43,109 nt of DNA, taken from contig CAIQQN010000245.1 in NCBI GenBank assembly GCA_903873975.1, positions 1 to 43,109 on the forward strand, given 5' to 3'. Below the pieces are notes generated by a model. That model made no database searches. It was given only the letters and a program-made list of their open reading frames with translations, and had not been told where the DNA came from. The stretch is from an uncultured Anaerolineales bacterium. GTDB lineage: Bacteria; Chloroflexota; Anaerolineae; Anaerolineales; Villigracilaceae. Both the position numbers and the translations under genes were made by a program. Numbering within the stretch: position 1 is the stretch's first letter; each line of letters opens with the position of its first letter. Below, in pieces: positions 24,030 through 31,008 of this stretch.

Positions 24030-24257
24030 TTACTTTCCTGCGCGGATTTTCGGGCCGCTCATCGGAGCGCCGAACAGCGGGGCAAAGACGCAGAAGTCGA
24101 ACAGCCCAGCCAGCAGCGGTACCAGGCCGACCACGGCCACAATGATGCCTCCTGTGCCGTGGATGACCAGCAGTCCCAGGGCGACGAGGACGATTCCTGC
24201 CACAACACGGGTGATGCGGCCAGCGGGGGAAGCCATGAATTTCACGAAGGGGTTCAT
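24030..24257 (-). CDS. DUF2892 small inner-membrane protein
   Basis: 75 aa from ATG 24257 (AGGAG seven bases upstream; a longer reading has no ribosome site). Two transmembrane segments and the pattern RITRVVAGIVLVALGLL...LVPLLAGLFDFCVFAPLFG fit DUF2892, the membrane part also found fused to rhodanese in YgaP. Stand-alone members are common in operons for sulfur or nitric-oxide stress. The single Cys in FDFCVF is typical. A good palindromic Crp/Fnr-like site is centred about 41 bases before the predicted transcription start. Confidence 0.88.
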   Translation of the reverse strand: MNPFVKFMASPAGRITRVVAGIVLVALGLLVIHGTGGIIVAVVGLVPLLAGLFDFCVFAPLFGAPMSGPKIRAGK

Positions 24258-24301
24258 TTTATATCTCCTATTTGGTTTGGATTGGATTGGTTTGTAACCC
24301 A

Positions 24302-24307
24302 AGTATA
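24302..24307 (-). promoter_or_regulatory. -10 box of the DUF2892 gene
   Basis: TATACT on the minus strand, 44 bases before the start codon. There is no good -35 hexamer, as expected for an activator-dependent promoter. The palindrome at 24329 occupies the -41 region. Confidence 0.5.
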
Positions 24308-24328
24308 GGAGCATAGAGCGGTTCTGTC

Positions 24329-24343
24329 TGTGACAAAGTCACA
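24329..24343. promoter_or_regulatory. Crp/Fnr-type binding-site candidate
   Basis: TGTGAC-AAA-GTCACA is a perfect palindrome. Read as TGTGA-N5-TCACA it is one base shorter than the E. coli CRP spacing. Its centre lies about 41 bases upstream of the start predicted from the 24302 -10 box, the class II activator position. A Crp/Fnr-family gene is immediately upstream (24471-25136). Confidence 0.55.
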
Positions 24344-24348
24344 CAACT

Positions 24349-24403
24349 AGCCGAGGCGGCATCCAGCCGCCATCGGCTGCTTCGGCGCCACGAGGCGCCG
24401 AAG
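24349..24403. repeat. Two back-to-back hairpins, dispersed repeat copy 1
   Basis: Hairpin one is AGCCGA-GGCGGC, loop ATCCA, GCCGCC-A-TCGGCT (12 bp with one bulge, 24349-24378). Hairpin two is CTTCGGCGCC, loop ACGA, GGCGCCGAAG (10 bp, 24380-24403). Related hairpins recur at 38431-38533: hairpin two matches at 21 of 24 positions and hairpin one at about 18 of 22. It is intergenic, between the Crp/Fnr gene and its likely target. Confidence 0.7.
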
Positions 24404-24470
24404 ATACATGTCGTTCCAAGCGGGCAGGAAATAGATATCTTATTACTTGATAAAGCCCAGGTCACACTAC

Positions 24471-25136
24471 CTAGCGGGATTGTAAAGCCTCTCGGTCCAA
24501 TATCTTGATGCTTCCCCGTGATACTTCGATCATTCCCTGCGCGGAGAAATCCTCCAGGATGCGGCTGATGACCTCCCGCGAGCTGCCCAGTTCGGCTGCG
24601 ATCTCCTGATGGGTCATATGGATCAGATTGGATGGCAGGCCGCGTTCTGTGAGTAGAGACGCGACGCGTACGTCCATGCGGCGGAAAGCCACTTCCTCAA
24701 CGATCGCCATCACGGAGGAAAGCCGCTGGGAGAGCAGTTCGAAGACAAACTCCCGCCACAGGTCGTAGCGCCGGACCCAGTCCCGGAAGGTGTCCGCCGG
24801 GATCATGACTGCTTCGGCTTCCTTCTCCACCGTGGCAACCGCGGGAAAATTCTTCTGGCTGAGGATGGCATTGGCGGTCAGGATGCAGGATTCACCGTTC
24901 CCGAAACGGTAAAGGGTGATCTCCCGCCCCGTCTCGCCAATTTTATATACACGCACGACGCCTGAGATCAGCAGGGCAATTGCCTCGACCTGGTCGCCCT
25001 CGATGAAGACATCCCGCCCCGCGGGGATCTTTGTAAAGAAGGCCGTATCCTGGAATTCGCGCATGAGACGCGGGTCGGCATCCTTTAAGATGGGCAGGAC
25101 ACGGACGATTCGTTCATATTGTTGATTATTAATCAT
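24471..25136 (-). CDS. Crp/Fnr-family transcription regulator
   Basis: 221 aa. An N-terminal cyclic-nucleotide-binding-like domain (PAGRDVFIEGDQVEAIALLISGVVRVYKIGETGREITLYRFGNGES) is followed by the long dimer helix and a C-terminal helix-turn-helix: MTHQEIAAELGSSREVISRILEDFSAQGMI. It lacks the N-terminal cysteine cluster of FNR, so it is not an oxygen-sensing FNR in the strict sense. It more resembles DNR/NnrR or other heme- or metabolite-responsive branches. The recognition helix E-x-x-S-R pattern fits TGTGA or TTGAT-type sites. The candidate target is the DUF2892 gene just downstream. Confidence 0.95.
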   Translation of the reverse strand: MINNQQYERIVRVLPILKDADPRLMREFQDTAFFTKIPAGRDVFIEGDQVEAIALLISGVVRVYKIGETGREITLYRFGNGESCILTANAILSQKNFPAVATVEKEAEAVMIPADTFRDWVRRYDLWREFVFELLSQRLSSVMAIVEEVAFRRMDVRVASLLTERGLPSNLIHMTHQEIAAELGSSREVISRILEDFSAQGMIEVSRGSIKILDREALQSR

Positions 25137-25203
25137 CTTATGCTTTCCTGAAATGAAGCAACCTCAATCATGCCTTGAGCCGTACGATGGTACAAGCAAA
25201 TAA

Positions 25204-25219
25204 GCCGGAACGTTCCGGC
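25204..25219 (-). terminator. Palindrome after the LLM oxidoreductase gene
   Basis: GCCGGAACGTTCCGGC is a perfect 16-base palindrome, followed on the minus strand by TTATTTGCTTG. A weak intrinsic terminator is plausible. Confidence 0.5.
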
Positions 25220-25261
25220 ACTAAATCATGAAGCACGCAAGCGAGTGACGTCTCCCCAAAA

Positions 25262-26176
25262 TCACAACACCACCTTCGCCAGCGCCTCCAGACCTTTTAG
25301 ATCGTCCAGATCCAGCCACTGGAGCATGACGCGCTGGACGCCCGTCTTCTCCACTTCATTCAATTGCTCCTTGATCTCCTGCCCCACCCCTACAACGAGC
25401 CCGCGCTTGCGCAGCCCGCTGCCGGTATTATGCCGTGCGGATAACTTCCTGTCCAATTCCTTGCGAGTCCGCCCAAAGAAAAGGCCGGTCATCAACGAGC
25501 GTTTCACTGATTTTGGCTCCCGATCATGGGAAAGCAAAACCCCGTCCAGGGAAGCGTTAAGGCGGGCCAATTCCGCAGGCTGGAGGAACACGGCGTTCCA
25601 TTCGTCCGCATATTTCGCCACCAAGGGGATCGTCCGCTTTTCTCCGTTGCCACCGATGAGGATGCGCGGTCCGCCGGGGCGGATGGGGTGCGGCAGGAGA
25701 GTCGCACCCCGCAGTTGGAAATATTTGCCCTCAAAGTCGACCGCCGCCTCGCTTTTCAACAGGCGGGTGATGACTTCCAATCCTTCTTCGAAGCGGTTGA
25801 AACGCGATTTCAAATCCAGCAGTTCAAACCCAAATAGATTATGCTCGCGCTCCTGCCAGCCCGCCCCCAGGCCGAGCATCAGCCGTCCGTCGCTGAGATC
25901 ATCCACGGCGGCAGCCATGCGGGCGGTCAACGCCGGATGGCGGAAGGAGACCGGCGAGACCAGCGGGCCGAATTCGATGCGTTTGGTGTGCGAGGCCAGC
26001 CAGGTCAGTGAGACCCACAGTTCGAGCGATTCTTTATCCGGCGATGCGGCGTTGGTGAAATGGTCCGAGCGGTACAGGCCGGCAAATCCCAGGTCTTCAA
26101 CAGCCGCAGCGATGTTCTGCCAGCGCGCCCAGGTGAGACCGTTCTGGCCTTCGATCATGATGGCGACTTCTAGCAT
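25262..26176 (-). CDS. LLM-class F420/flavin-dependent oxidoreductase
   Basis: 304 aa. A bacterial luciferase-like TIM barrel is indicated by MIEGQNGLTWARWQNIAAAVEDLGFAGLYRSDHF at the start, LMLGLGAGWQEREHNLFGF near residue 95, and PRILIGGNGEKRTIPLVAKYADEWNA near residue 170. This pattern is typical of F420-dependent LLM enzymes, where the GAGW motif lies by the cofactor. The substrate is unknown; relatives act on secondary alcohols, tetrahydromethanopterin derivatives or xenobiotics. The ATG has GGAG seven bases upstream. I cannot tell F420 from FMN by sequence reading alone. Confidence 0.9.
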   Translation of the reverse strand: MLEVAIMIEGQNGLTWARWQNIAAAVEDLGFAGLYRSDHFTNAASPDKESLELWVSLTWLASHTKRIEFGPLVSPVSFRHPALTARMAAAVDDLSDGRLMLGLGAGWQEREHNLFGFELLDLKSRFNRFEEGLEVITRLLKSEAAVDFEGKYFQLRGATLLPHPIRPGGPRILIGGNGEKRTIPLVAKYADEWNAVFLQPAELARLNASLDGVLLSHDREPKSVKRSLMTGLFFGRTRKELDRKLSARHNTGSGLRKRGLVVGVGQEIKEQLNEVEKTGVQRVMLQWLDLDDLKGLEALAKVVL

Positions 26177-26226
26177 AAATCACTCCAATCTTGCTCAACA
26201 CAAAAGATATAAATGGGCACAAAGAT

Positions 26227-27078
26227 TCATATCAATTCCGTCAATGCCATCCAAACACCTGTCTTGCGCGGATGGTCCGCTTCAGCCAACACATTCTTTT
26301 GTGCCAGCTTATCTACCGTACGCTTGACCAGTTCGGGGGGCCAGCCGAAGAGTCTGGTCACATCCCGGAGCTGTGCCGCGCCAACGGAGGCAAAATAGGA
26401 CCCGACCAATTTCTGGCGTGCTTCGGCCTCGCCAATTGGTCGAGCCTGCTCCAACAACTCTGGCATGTGCCGTGCGGTAATGTCATAGCGGTAGGCGTAC
26501 TTCCACGCCCCCACCTCGGCAATTCCCACCGGCAGAATCTTGAAGTCCTTCTGTAAATCTTCCAGTGCCCGGTTGAAGGCCGACTCTTTTGCATTCAGCA
26601 AGCGCGCTTCCTTGCGCAGTGAAATCGTATCCAGCGTGCCCTTGTCCAGCAGGGTCTCGTAGATCTGTTTGGCAGCCTGTGTAAGACGGCCTTCCTCGTA
26701 AGCCAGGAGGTAATCTTCCTCGGGGGAACCGTAATTCTCGGTGAGGGCATAGAAATACGGAGCGATTTCCAGCGAGATGATGGTGGCCTTGCGGTGCAGG
26801 ATCTTGCCGTAATACCAGATCTTCTTCGACAGGGCTGCGTCCTTCCAACCCCAGGTGACGTGACCGGGGTCATCGTGATTGTCGGACACAGACCGCTCTC
26901 CGGCAACAGCTGTCCAGAGCGAGGGCAGGTCAATCCCGCTGATGGGCCAAAAAAAGATGAAGCCACGTGCATTGACGTAGTTCAGCGCCCCGGCAGGGTT
27001 GGAAACCCGGTTTGATTGGAGCAGGCAAAAGGTACGGGCACGATGCGCTTTGAGAGTGTCCAGATTGATGCTTGGCAT
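26227..27078 (-). CDS. AlkZ/YcaQ-like winged-helix DNA glycosylase family protein
   Basis: 283 aa. The AlkZ/YcaQ (HTH_42) family is suggested by the N-terminal LKAHRARTFCLLQSNRVSNPAGALNYVNARGFIFFWPI. The middle part (HDDPGHVTWGWKDAALSKKIWYYGKILHRKATIISLEIAPYF) and tandem winged-helix segments follow. AlkZ proteins unhook interstrand DNA crosslinks using a Gln-x-Gln catalytic motif. I do not see a clear QxQ at the usual place, so catalytic activity is uncertain and this may be one of the AlkZ-related regulators or accessory proteins. TACAAT ends six bases before the ATG and there is no Shine-Dalgarno. The gene is divergent from the acyltransferase pair. Confidence 0.8.
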   Translation of the reverse strand: MPSINLDTLKAHRARTFCLLQSNRVSNPAGALNYVNARGFIFFWPISGIDLPSLWTAVAGERSVSDNHDDPGHVTWGWKDAALSKKIWYYGKILHRKATIISLEIAPYFYALTENYGSPEEDYLLAYEEGRLTQAAKQIYETLLDKGTLDTISLRKEARLLNAKESAFNRALEDLQKDFKILPVGIAEVGAWKYAYRYDITARHMPELLEQARPIGEAEARQKLVGSYFASVGAAQLRDVTRLFGWPPELVKRTVDKLAQKNVLAEADHPRKTGVWMALTELI

Positions 27079-27084
27079 GGGACG

Positions 27085-27090
27085 ATTGTA
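27085..27090 (-). promoter_or_regulatory. -10 box six bases before the AlkZ-like start
   Basis: TACAAT on the minus strand, then CGTCCC and ATG (27078). This is the same arrangement as the response regulator gene, with no ribosome site, consistent with leaderless transcription. Confidence 0.5.
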
Positions 27091-27138
27091 CCAAAACTCT
27101 TCCGGGTTCCTGTGTTAAACTATTATAAAGGAGTTAAC

Positions 27139-28038
27139 CTGGACGCCATAATCCAATCCCTGAGCGATACGCTCATCCTCGAAATCATCAATGCCGTTGG
27201 CCTGCCCAAGACAGTGATTATTCGGCGGATTTTTGACCTGTTCTTCCATAAAGCTGCCGGGCGGCTGGCCGGGATCGGCGTGACCTTCGACCAGCTCATC
27301 GTTAGCGACGGATTCCCGTCCGCCTGCGCTTGGGCGCTGACCAACTGGTGCCGTGACATCACCGCCCGCGGGTCTGGAACCGTGCCGCAGACCGGGCCGC
27401 TGCTGGTGATCTCCAACCATGCCGGGGCATACGACTCGGTTGTTATTGCATCTTTGCTGGGCCGTAATGACCTGAAGTTCATTGCCAGCGACGTGGCTTT
27501 CCTGAAAAACCTGCCCTACACCAGCGAACATTTTTTATATGTCTCAGAGGATAACGCCTACGACCGCATGGCCGCAGCCCGGTCCGCAATACGCCACCTG
27601 CATGGGGGCGGGGCATTATTACTTTTCGGCACCGGCCTGATCGACCCCGACCCGGCGGTCTATCTGGGTGCAGAGAAGGAAATCGAGAACTGGTCATCTT
27701 CGATTGACCTGTTCCTGCGGCAGGTACCGGATGCGAAGGTGGTGGTGACCATCATCAGCGGAATCGTCTCTCCCGGGTGGGCGCGCCATCCGGTCACCTG
27801 GCTGAAAAGAATCCCCTGGCAGAAGCGCCGCCTGGCTGAATTCGGTCAGGTCCTCCAGCAATTATTTTTCCCCGGCAGGCTGTACGTTTCACCGCGCCTT
27901 AGTTTCGCTCCACCCGTCTCCGTCGCCGACCTGCGCCGCGAAAGCGGTACAAACCGCGTTCTGCCCGTTGTCATCGCCCGTGGTAAAGTTTTGATGGATG
28001 AGCACATTATCTGGATTAAGTCCCTCCAGGAGCAGTGA
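27139..28038 (+). CDS. PlsC-type acyltransferase, first of a tandem pair, apparent CTG start
   Basis: 299 aa if translation begins at CTG 27139. A perfect AAAGGAG lies five bases upstream, and no ATG, GTG or TTG is in frame nearby (the next GTG is at about 27212). Starting there, the protein has the same length as its downstream paralogue and the same x-Asp-Ala opening. The next similar block (LSDTL against LSRSL) is in register. The acyltransferase motif HX4D is present (SNHAGAYD), followed by a glycine-rich FGTGLIDPDP block. Members acylate lysophosphatidate or other hydroxy substrates at the membrane. Longer ATG readings would overlap the AlkZ gene and its promoter, so I reject them. Confidence 0.88.
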   Translation: MDAIIQSLSDTLILEIINAVGLPKTVIIRRIFDLFFHKAAGRLAGIGVTFDQLIVSDGFPSACAWALTNWCRDITARGSGTVPQTGPLLVISNHAGAYDSVVIASLLGRNDLKFIASDVAFLKNLPYTSEHFLYVSEDNAYDRMAAARSAIRHLHGGGALLLFGTGLIDPDPAVYLGAEKEIENWSSSIDLFLRQVPDAKVVVTIISGIVSPGWARHPVTWLKRIPWQKRRLAEFGQVLQQLFFPGRLYVSPRLSFAPPVSVADLRRESGTNRVLPVVIARGKVLMDEHIIWIKSLQEQ

Positions 28039-28041
28039 AGC

Positions 28042-28941
28042 ATGGACGCAGAGATGACCGTCTTGAGCCGGTCGCTCGTTGTTGAGCTGGCAGGGTCGAT
28101 CGGTTTCCGCAACTCTCCGCTGGCGAACCGCATCATCTGGCCACTTTTCAGGCCAATCACCGACCGACTGGCGCGCGTTGGCCTGACCTTTGACCGTAAT
28201 GTTGTTCGGTCCGGCTTTTCACGTGCAATGGGCTTGACGCTGGAGGATTTTGCAACCTCGGTGACAGCCCGAGGGATGGAGGATTTCCCACCCCAAGGGC
28301 CTCTGCTGGTTGTTTCAAACCACCCCGGGACATACGACAGCCTGATCATCTCATCCCAACTACGGCGCGACGACTTGAGCTTCATCAGCGGCGACATTCC
28401 GTTCCTGAGAAGCCTGCCGCAAGCCCACGAACACTTCTTTTGTATTTCAGATGACCAGAATGTCCGCATGGTGGCTATGCGCAAAGCAATCCGGTTTCTG
28501 GAAGACGGTGGAGCCGTGCTGATCTACGGCAGCGGGAACATTGAACCCGACCCGGCTGTCTATGACGATGCCCTCACCTCCTTTGACCACTGGAGTCCCA
28601 GCATTGACCTGTTCCTGAAGGTAGTCCCGGAGGCGCGTCTCCTGCTTTCGATTGTCAGCCATGTTGTTTCCCTAAAATGGCGGAACAGCCTGCTATACCG
28701 CTTGAGGTCAGACCCGCTTGACCGGCGCCGGTTGGTCGAGTTCGGCCAGGTGATTTCGCAACTGCTCTTCCCGCACCGGCTTATGCTTGCTCCATACATC
28801 TCTTTTGCCCGGCCGGTCAGTGGTGAAGAACTGCGCAGTGAAAGCAGCTCAGTGCGGGTCCTGCCCGTCATCACCCAGCGCGCCAAAGCCCTGCTGATGG
28901 AGCACATGGCCTGGGTTGCTACTTCGAAACCGGGCGCGTGA
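28042..28941 (+). CDS. PlsC-type acyltransferase, second of a tandem pair
   Basis: 299 aa. It begins three bases after the stop of its paralogue, with AGGAG upstream. HX4D appears as SNHPGTYD, followed by the block YGSGNIEPDPAVY and the shared C-terminal pattern RRLVEFGQVISQLLFPHRL...SFARPVS. The two proteins align along their whole length, so this is a tandem duplication that has since diverged. Both lack strongly hydrophobic helices but could bind the membrane surface. Substrates are unknown; roles in successive acylation steps of one lipid are possible. Its last 23 bases overlap the 3' end of the converging URO-D-like gene. Confidence 0.92.
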   Translation: MDAEMTVLSRSLVVELAGSIGFRNSPLANRIIWPLFRPITDRLARVGLTFDRNVVRSGFSRAMGLTLEDFATSVTARGMEDFPPQGPLLVVSNHPGTYDSLIISSQLRRDDLSFISGDIPFLRSLPQAHEHFFCISDDQNVRMVAMRKAIRFLEDGGAVLIYGSGNIEPDPAVYDDALTSFDHWSPSIDLFLKVVPEARLLLSIVSHVVSLKWRNSLLYRLRSDPLDRRRLVEFGQVISQLLFPHRLMLAPYISFARPVSGEELRSESSSVRVLPVITQRAKALLMEHMAWVATSKPGA

Positions 28942-29899
28942 CCTCTTGCAACAGCCGCCGATAATAAAGATAATTCTCCAGCAGGACCTCCTCGCGCACC
29001 CGCCCATCCGCCAGTGGGACGTAACCTCCATCCGCCAGGAGTGGGGGTACTTTCTCCTCTACTTCGCGCCGGATGGCGTCTTTCCCTTCACGCAACACGT
29101 CCAGATCAATGCCCCCAATCAAACCCAGGTCATGCCCAAATTCCTTGCGTAAGGAACGGTAATCCATTGCTTCAGCATTTGTCTCACATGCCCATAGACA
29201 GTTGAAGCCAAATTTCAACATGCTTGGGATGAGTACGCGGGCATTGGCATAGGTGCGCAGGATGAAGATATCCACACCGTGACGCCTCAATACATCCAGC
29301 ACGGGGACATAACTCGACAGGATGAAATTCTCGTACATGCGTGGCGAGATGAGCGAACCATCGTTCCCGCCAATCGGTTCGCTAAAAATAGCCGCATCAA
29401 TCTGGACTTCAGTAAGAAACCGTTCAGCCAGGTTCGCCACCATCTCCGCTTCGATGCGCATGACTTCCAAAACATAGTCCGGCTGGTCGGTCAAAGCTTC
29501 CATCACCTGGTAGAACCGTTTCCAATCATAAACCCCCATGCTCAGGAAAAATCCGTGATGGACCTCCAACATTAACACCTCCTCACGCGCACGCCACAGC
29601 GTTACCTTTTTTCGCCACCCTTCCGGCAGGCGGGACTCGTTTGGCTTCAACCTGCGGCGCAAACCGTTCAAGCGGCAGATCGAAACCGGCCAGCGAATGA
29701 AACCAGGATGTGGATACCCATCAATTTTTACTTCTTCGCGTCCATCGCTGGGGAACATCCCCGCCAGATCTGCCACAGACGCCAATCCCTGTCCCTGCCA
29801 GGCGCGGAACACCTCTTCCCGGATGCCTTCCTCAAAATACGGTACGCGGTCCGGTTTTCTAAAACGAATCGTTTCCAGGAAGCGCTCGCGGCTGTTCAT
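28919..29899 (-). CDS. URO-D-like (uroporphyrinogen decarboxylase/methyltransferase superfamily) protein
   Basis: 326 aa from ATG 29899. MNSRERFLETIRFRKPDRVPYFEEG is the common opening of URO-D-fold proteins outside heme synthesis. EPIGGNDGSLISPRMYENFILSSYVPVLDVLR is the usual middle block, and GLIGGIDLDVLREGKDAIRREVEEKVPPLLADGGYVPLADGRV the C-terminal one. True HemE has two conserved Arg residues for its substrate near the N-terminus; here RFRKPDRVP matches the MtaA/CmuA-like group instead. These move methyl groups between corrinoid proteins and thiols, but many family members have no known reaction. No corrinoid protein gene is adjacent. There is only a weak ribosome site (AAAGGA). Confidence 0.85.
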   Translation of the reverse strand: MNSRERFLETIRFRKPDRVPYFEEGIREEVFRAWQGQGLASVADLAGMFPSDGREEVKIDGYPHPGFIRWPVSICRLNGLRRRLKPNESRLPEGWRKKVTLWRAREEVLMLEVHHGFFLSMGVYDWKRFYQVMEALTDQPDYVLEVMRIEAEMVANLAERFLTEVQIDAAIFSEPIGGNDGSLISPRMYENFILSSYVPVLDVLRRHGVDIFILRTYANARVLIPSMLKFGFNCLWACETNAEAMDYRSLRKEFGHDLGLIGGIDLDVLREGKDAIRREVEEKVPPLLADGGYVPLADGRVREEVLLENYLYYRRLLQEVTRPVSK

Positions 29900-30008
29900 C
29901 AGATGAATGTCCTTTCTTGAAGACAAATGCAACTCTTCAACGTATATTGATTGTATCGCAAGGAACGATATTTGCCATCCTTCCATCAGCAAAATGACAT
30001 CCGGCAGG

Positions 30009-30037
30009 CTGGCAATTCAGGCGAAATCCTGTATACT
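30009..30037 (+). promoter_or_regulatory. Promoter of the ABC-2 exporter operon
   Basis: CTGGCA, 17 bases, TATACT, ending 27 bases before the ATP-binding gene start. The -35 matches four of six and the -10 five of six consensus positions. Confidence 0.55.
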
Positions 30038-30064
30038 TGCCATAACGTTTTTTTTGGAGGAGAT

Positions 30065-31006
30065 ATGACCACGAAAGCCATTGAAGTCCAAAACCTGCAT
30101 AAAGCCTTCGGCGACCTGAAAGCCGTTGATGGAGTTTCATTCGATGTCGAAAATGGGGAGATCTTCAGCCTGCTCGGCCCGAATGGAGCCGGGAAGACAA
30201 CCACCATCTCGATGCTCTCCTGCCTGCTGCACCCGGACGAAGGGGATGCCCTGGTAATGGGACACTCCATCCGTACTGACCAGATGGGCGTTAAGTCCGT
30301 CCTGGGGGTCGTCCCGCAGGAGATCGCCCTGTACGAAGACCTGTCGGCGCGCGAGAACCTGACCTTCTGGGGCAAGATGTACGGGCTGCGCGGTGCGGCA
30401 CTTAAAACACGTGTGAACGAAGTGCTGGAAATCATCGGCCTGGCCGACCGGGCCAGGGAATACATCAAGAAATACTCCGGCGGGATGAAACGGCGCGTCA
30501 ACATCGGCGTGGCGCTCCTGCACAAACCGCAGGTCATCTACATGGACGAACCGACCGTTGGGATCGACCCGCAATCCCGCCGCAATATCCTCGATAGCGT
30601 GGTGGCGCTCAAGAACCAGGGTATGACCGTGCTCTACACTACCCACTATATGGAAGAAGCCCAGGAACTATCAGACCATATCGCCATCATGGACACTGGC
30701 AAGCTCATTGCCTACGGCACAAATGAAGAACTGGTTAGAATCGTCGGTCAGATGGACCGCATCACGCTGACGATTAACACCGAAAACGGACGTGTGATGG
30801 AGGCCTGGAAGAAGGTCCAGGGTGTGAAGCAAGTCACCGCAGAGGAAGGGACATTGACCGTCCTGGCGGACGACAGCAACCAGGTCCTGCCGCGCCTGTT
30901 CGAGGCGGCCACCTCCCAGAGGGCGCGCATCACCTCCGTTGCCATCCTGGAACCAAACCTGGAAGCCGTCTTCCTGCACCTGACAGGGAAAGCGCTGAGG
31001 GATTGA
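30065..31006 (+). CDS. ABC-2 type exporter, ATP-binding subunit
   Basis: 313 aa from ATG 30065, with GGAGGAG upstream. Walker A is GPNGAGKTT, the Q-loop region VVPQEIALYEDLSARENL, the signature YSGGMKRRVNIGVALL, Walker B VIYMDEPTVGID, and the switch His is in TTHYMEEA. The layout is that of DrrA/CcmA-like ATPases with a C-terminal extension (residues about 220-313). These power ABC-2 exporters for drugs, lipids or polysaccharides. It is the first gene of a three-gene operon with two permeases. The substrate is not apparent. Confidence 0.97.
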   Translation: MTTKAIEVQNLHKAFGDLKAVDGVSFDVENGEIFSLLGPNGAGKTTTISMLSCLLHPDEGDALVMGHSIRTDQMGVKSVLGVVPQEIALYEDLSARENLTFWGKMYGLRGAALKTRVNEVLEIIGLADRAREYIKKYSGGMKRRVNIGVALLHKPQVIYMDEPTVGIDPQSRRNILDSVVALKNQGMTVLYTTHYMEEAQELSDHIAIMDTGKLIAYGTNEELVRIVGQMDRITLTINTENGRVMEAWKKVQGVKQVTAEEGTLTVLADDSNQVLPRLFEAATSQRARITSVAILEPNLEAVFLHLTGKALRD

Positions 31007-31008
31007 TC

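Noticed and set aside
25245-26327. 360-codon frame opposite the LLM oxidoreductase
   Set aside because: It is Ser/Arg/Pro-rich with no domain, and the opposite strand encodes a convincing enzyme.
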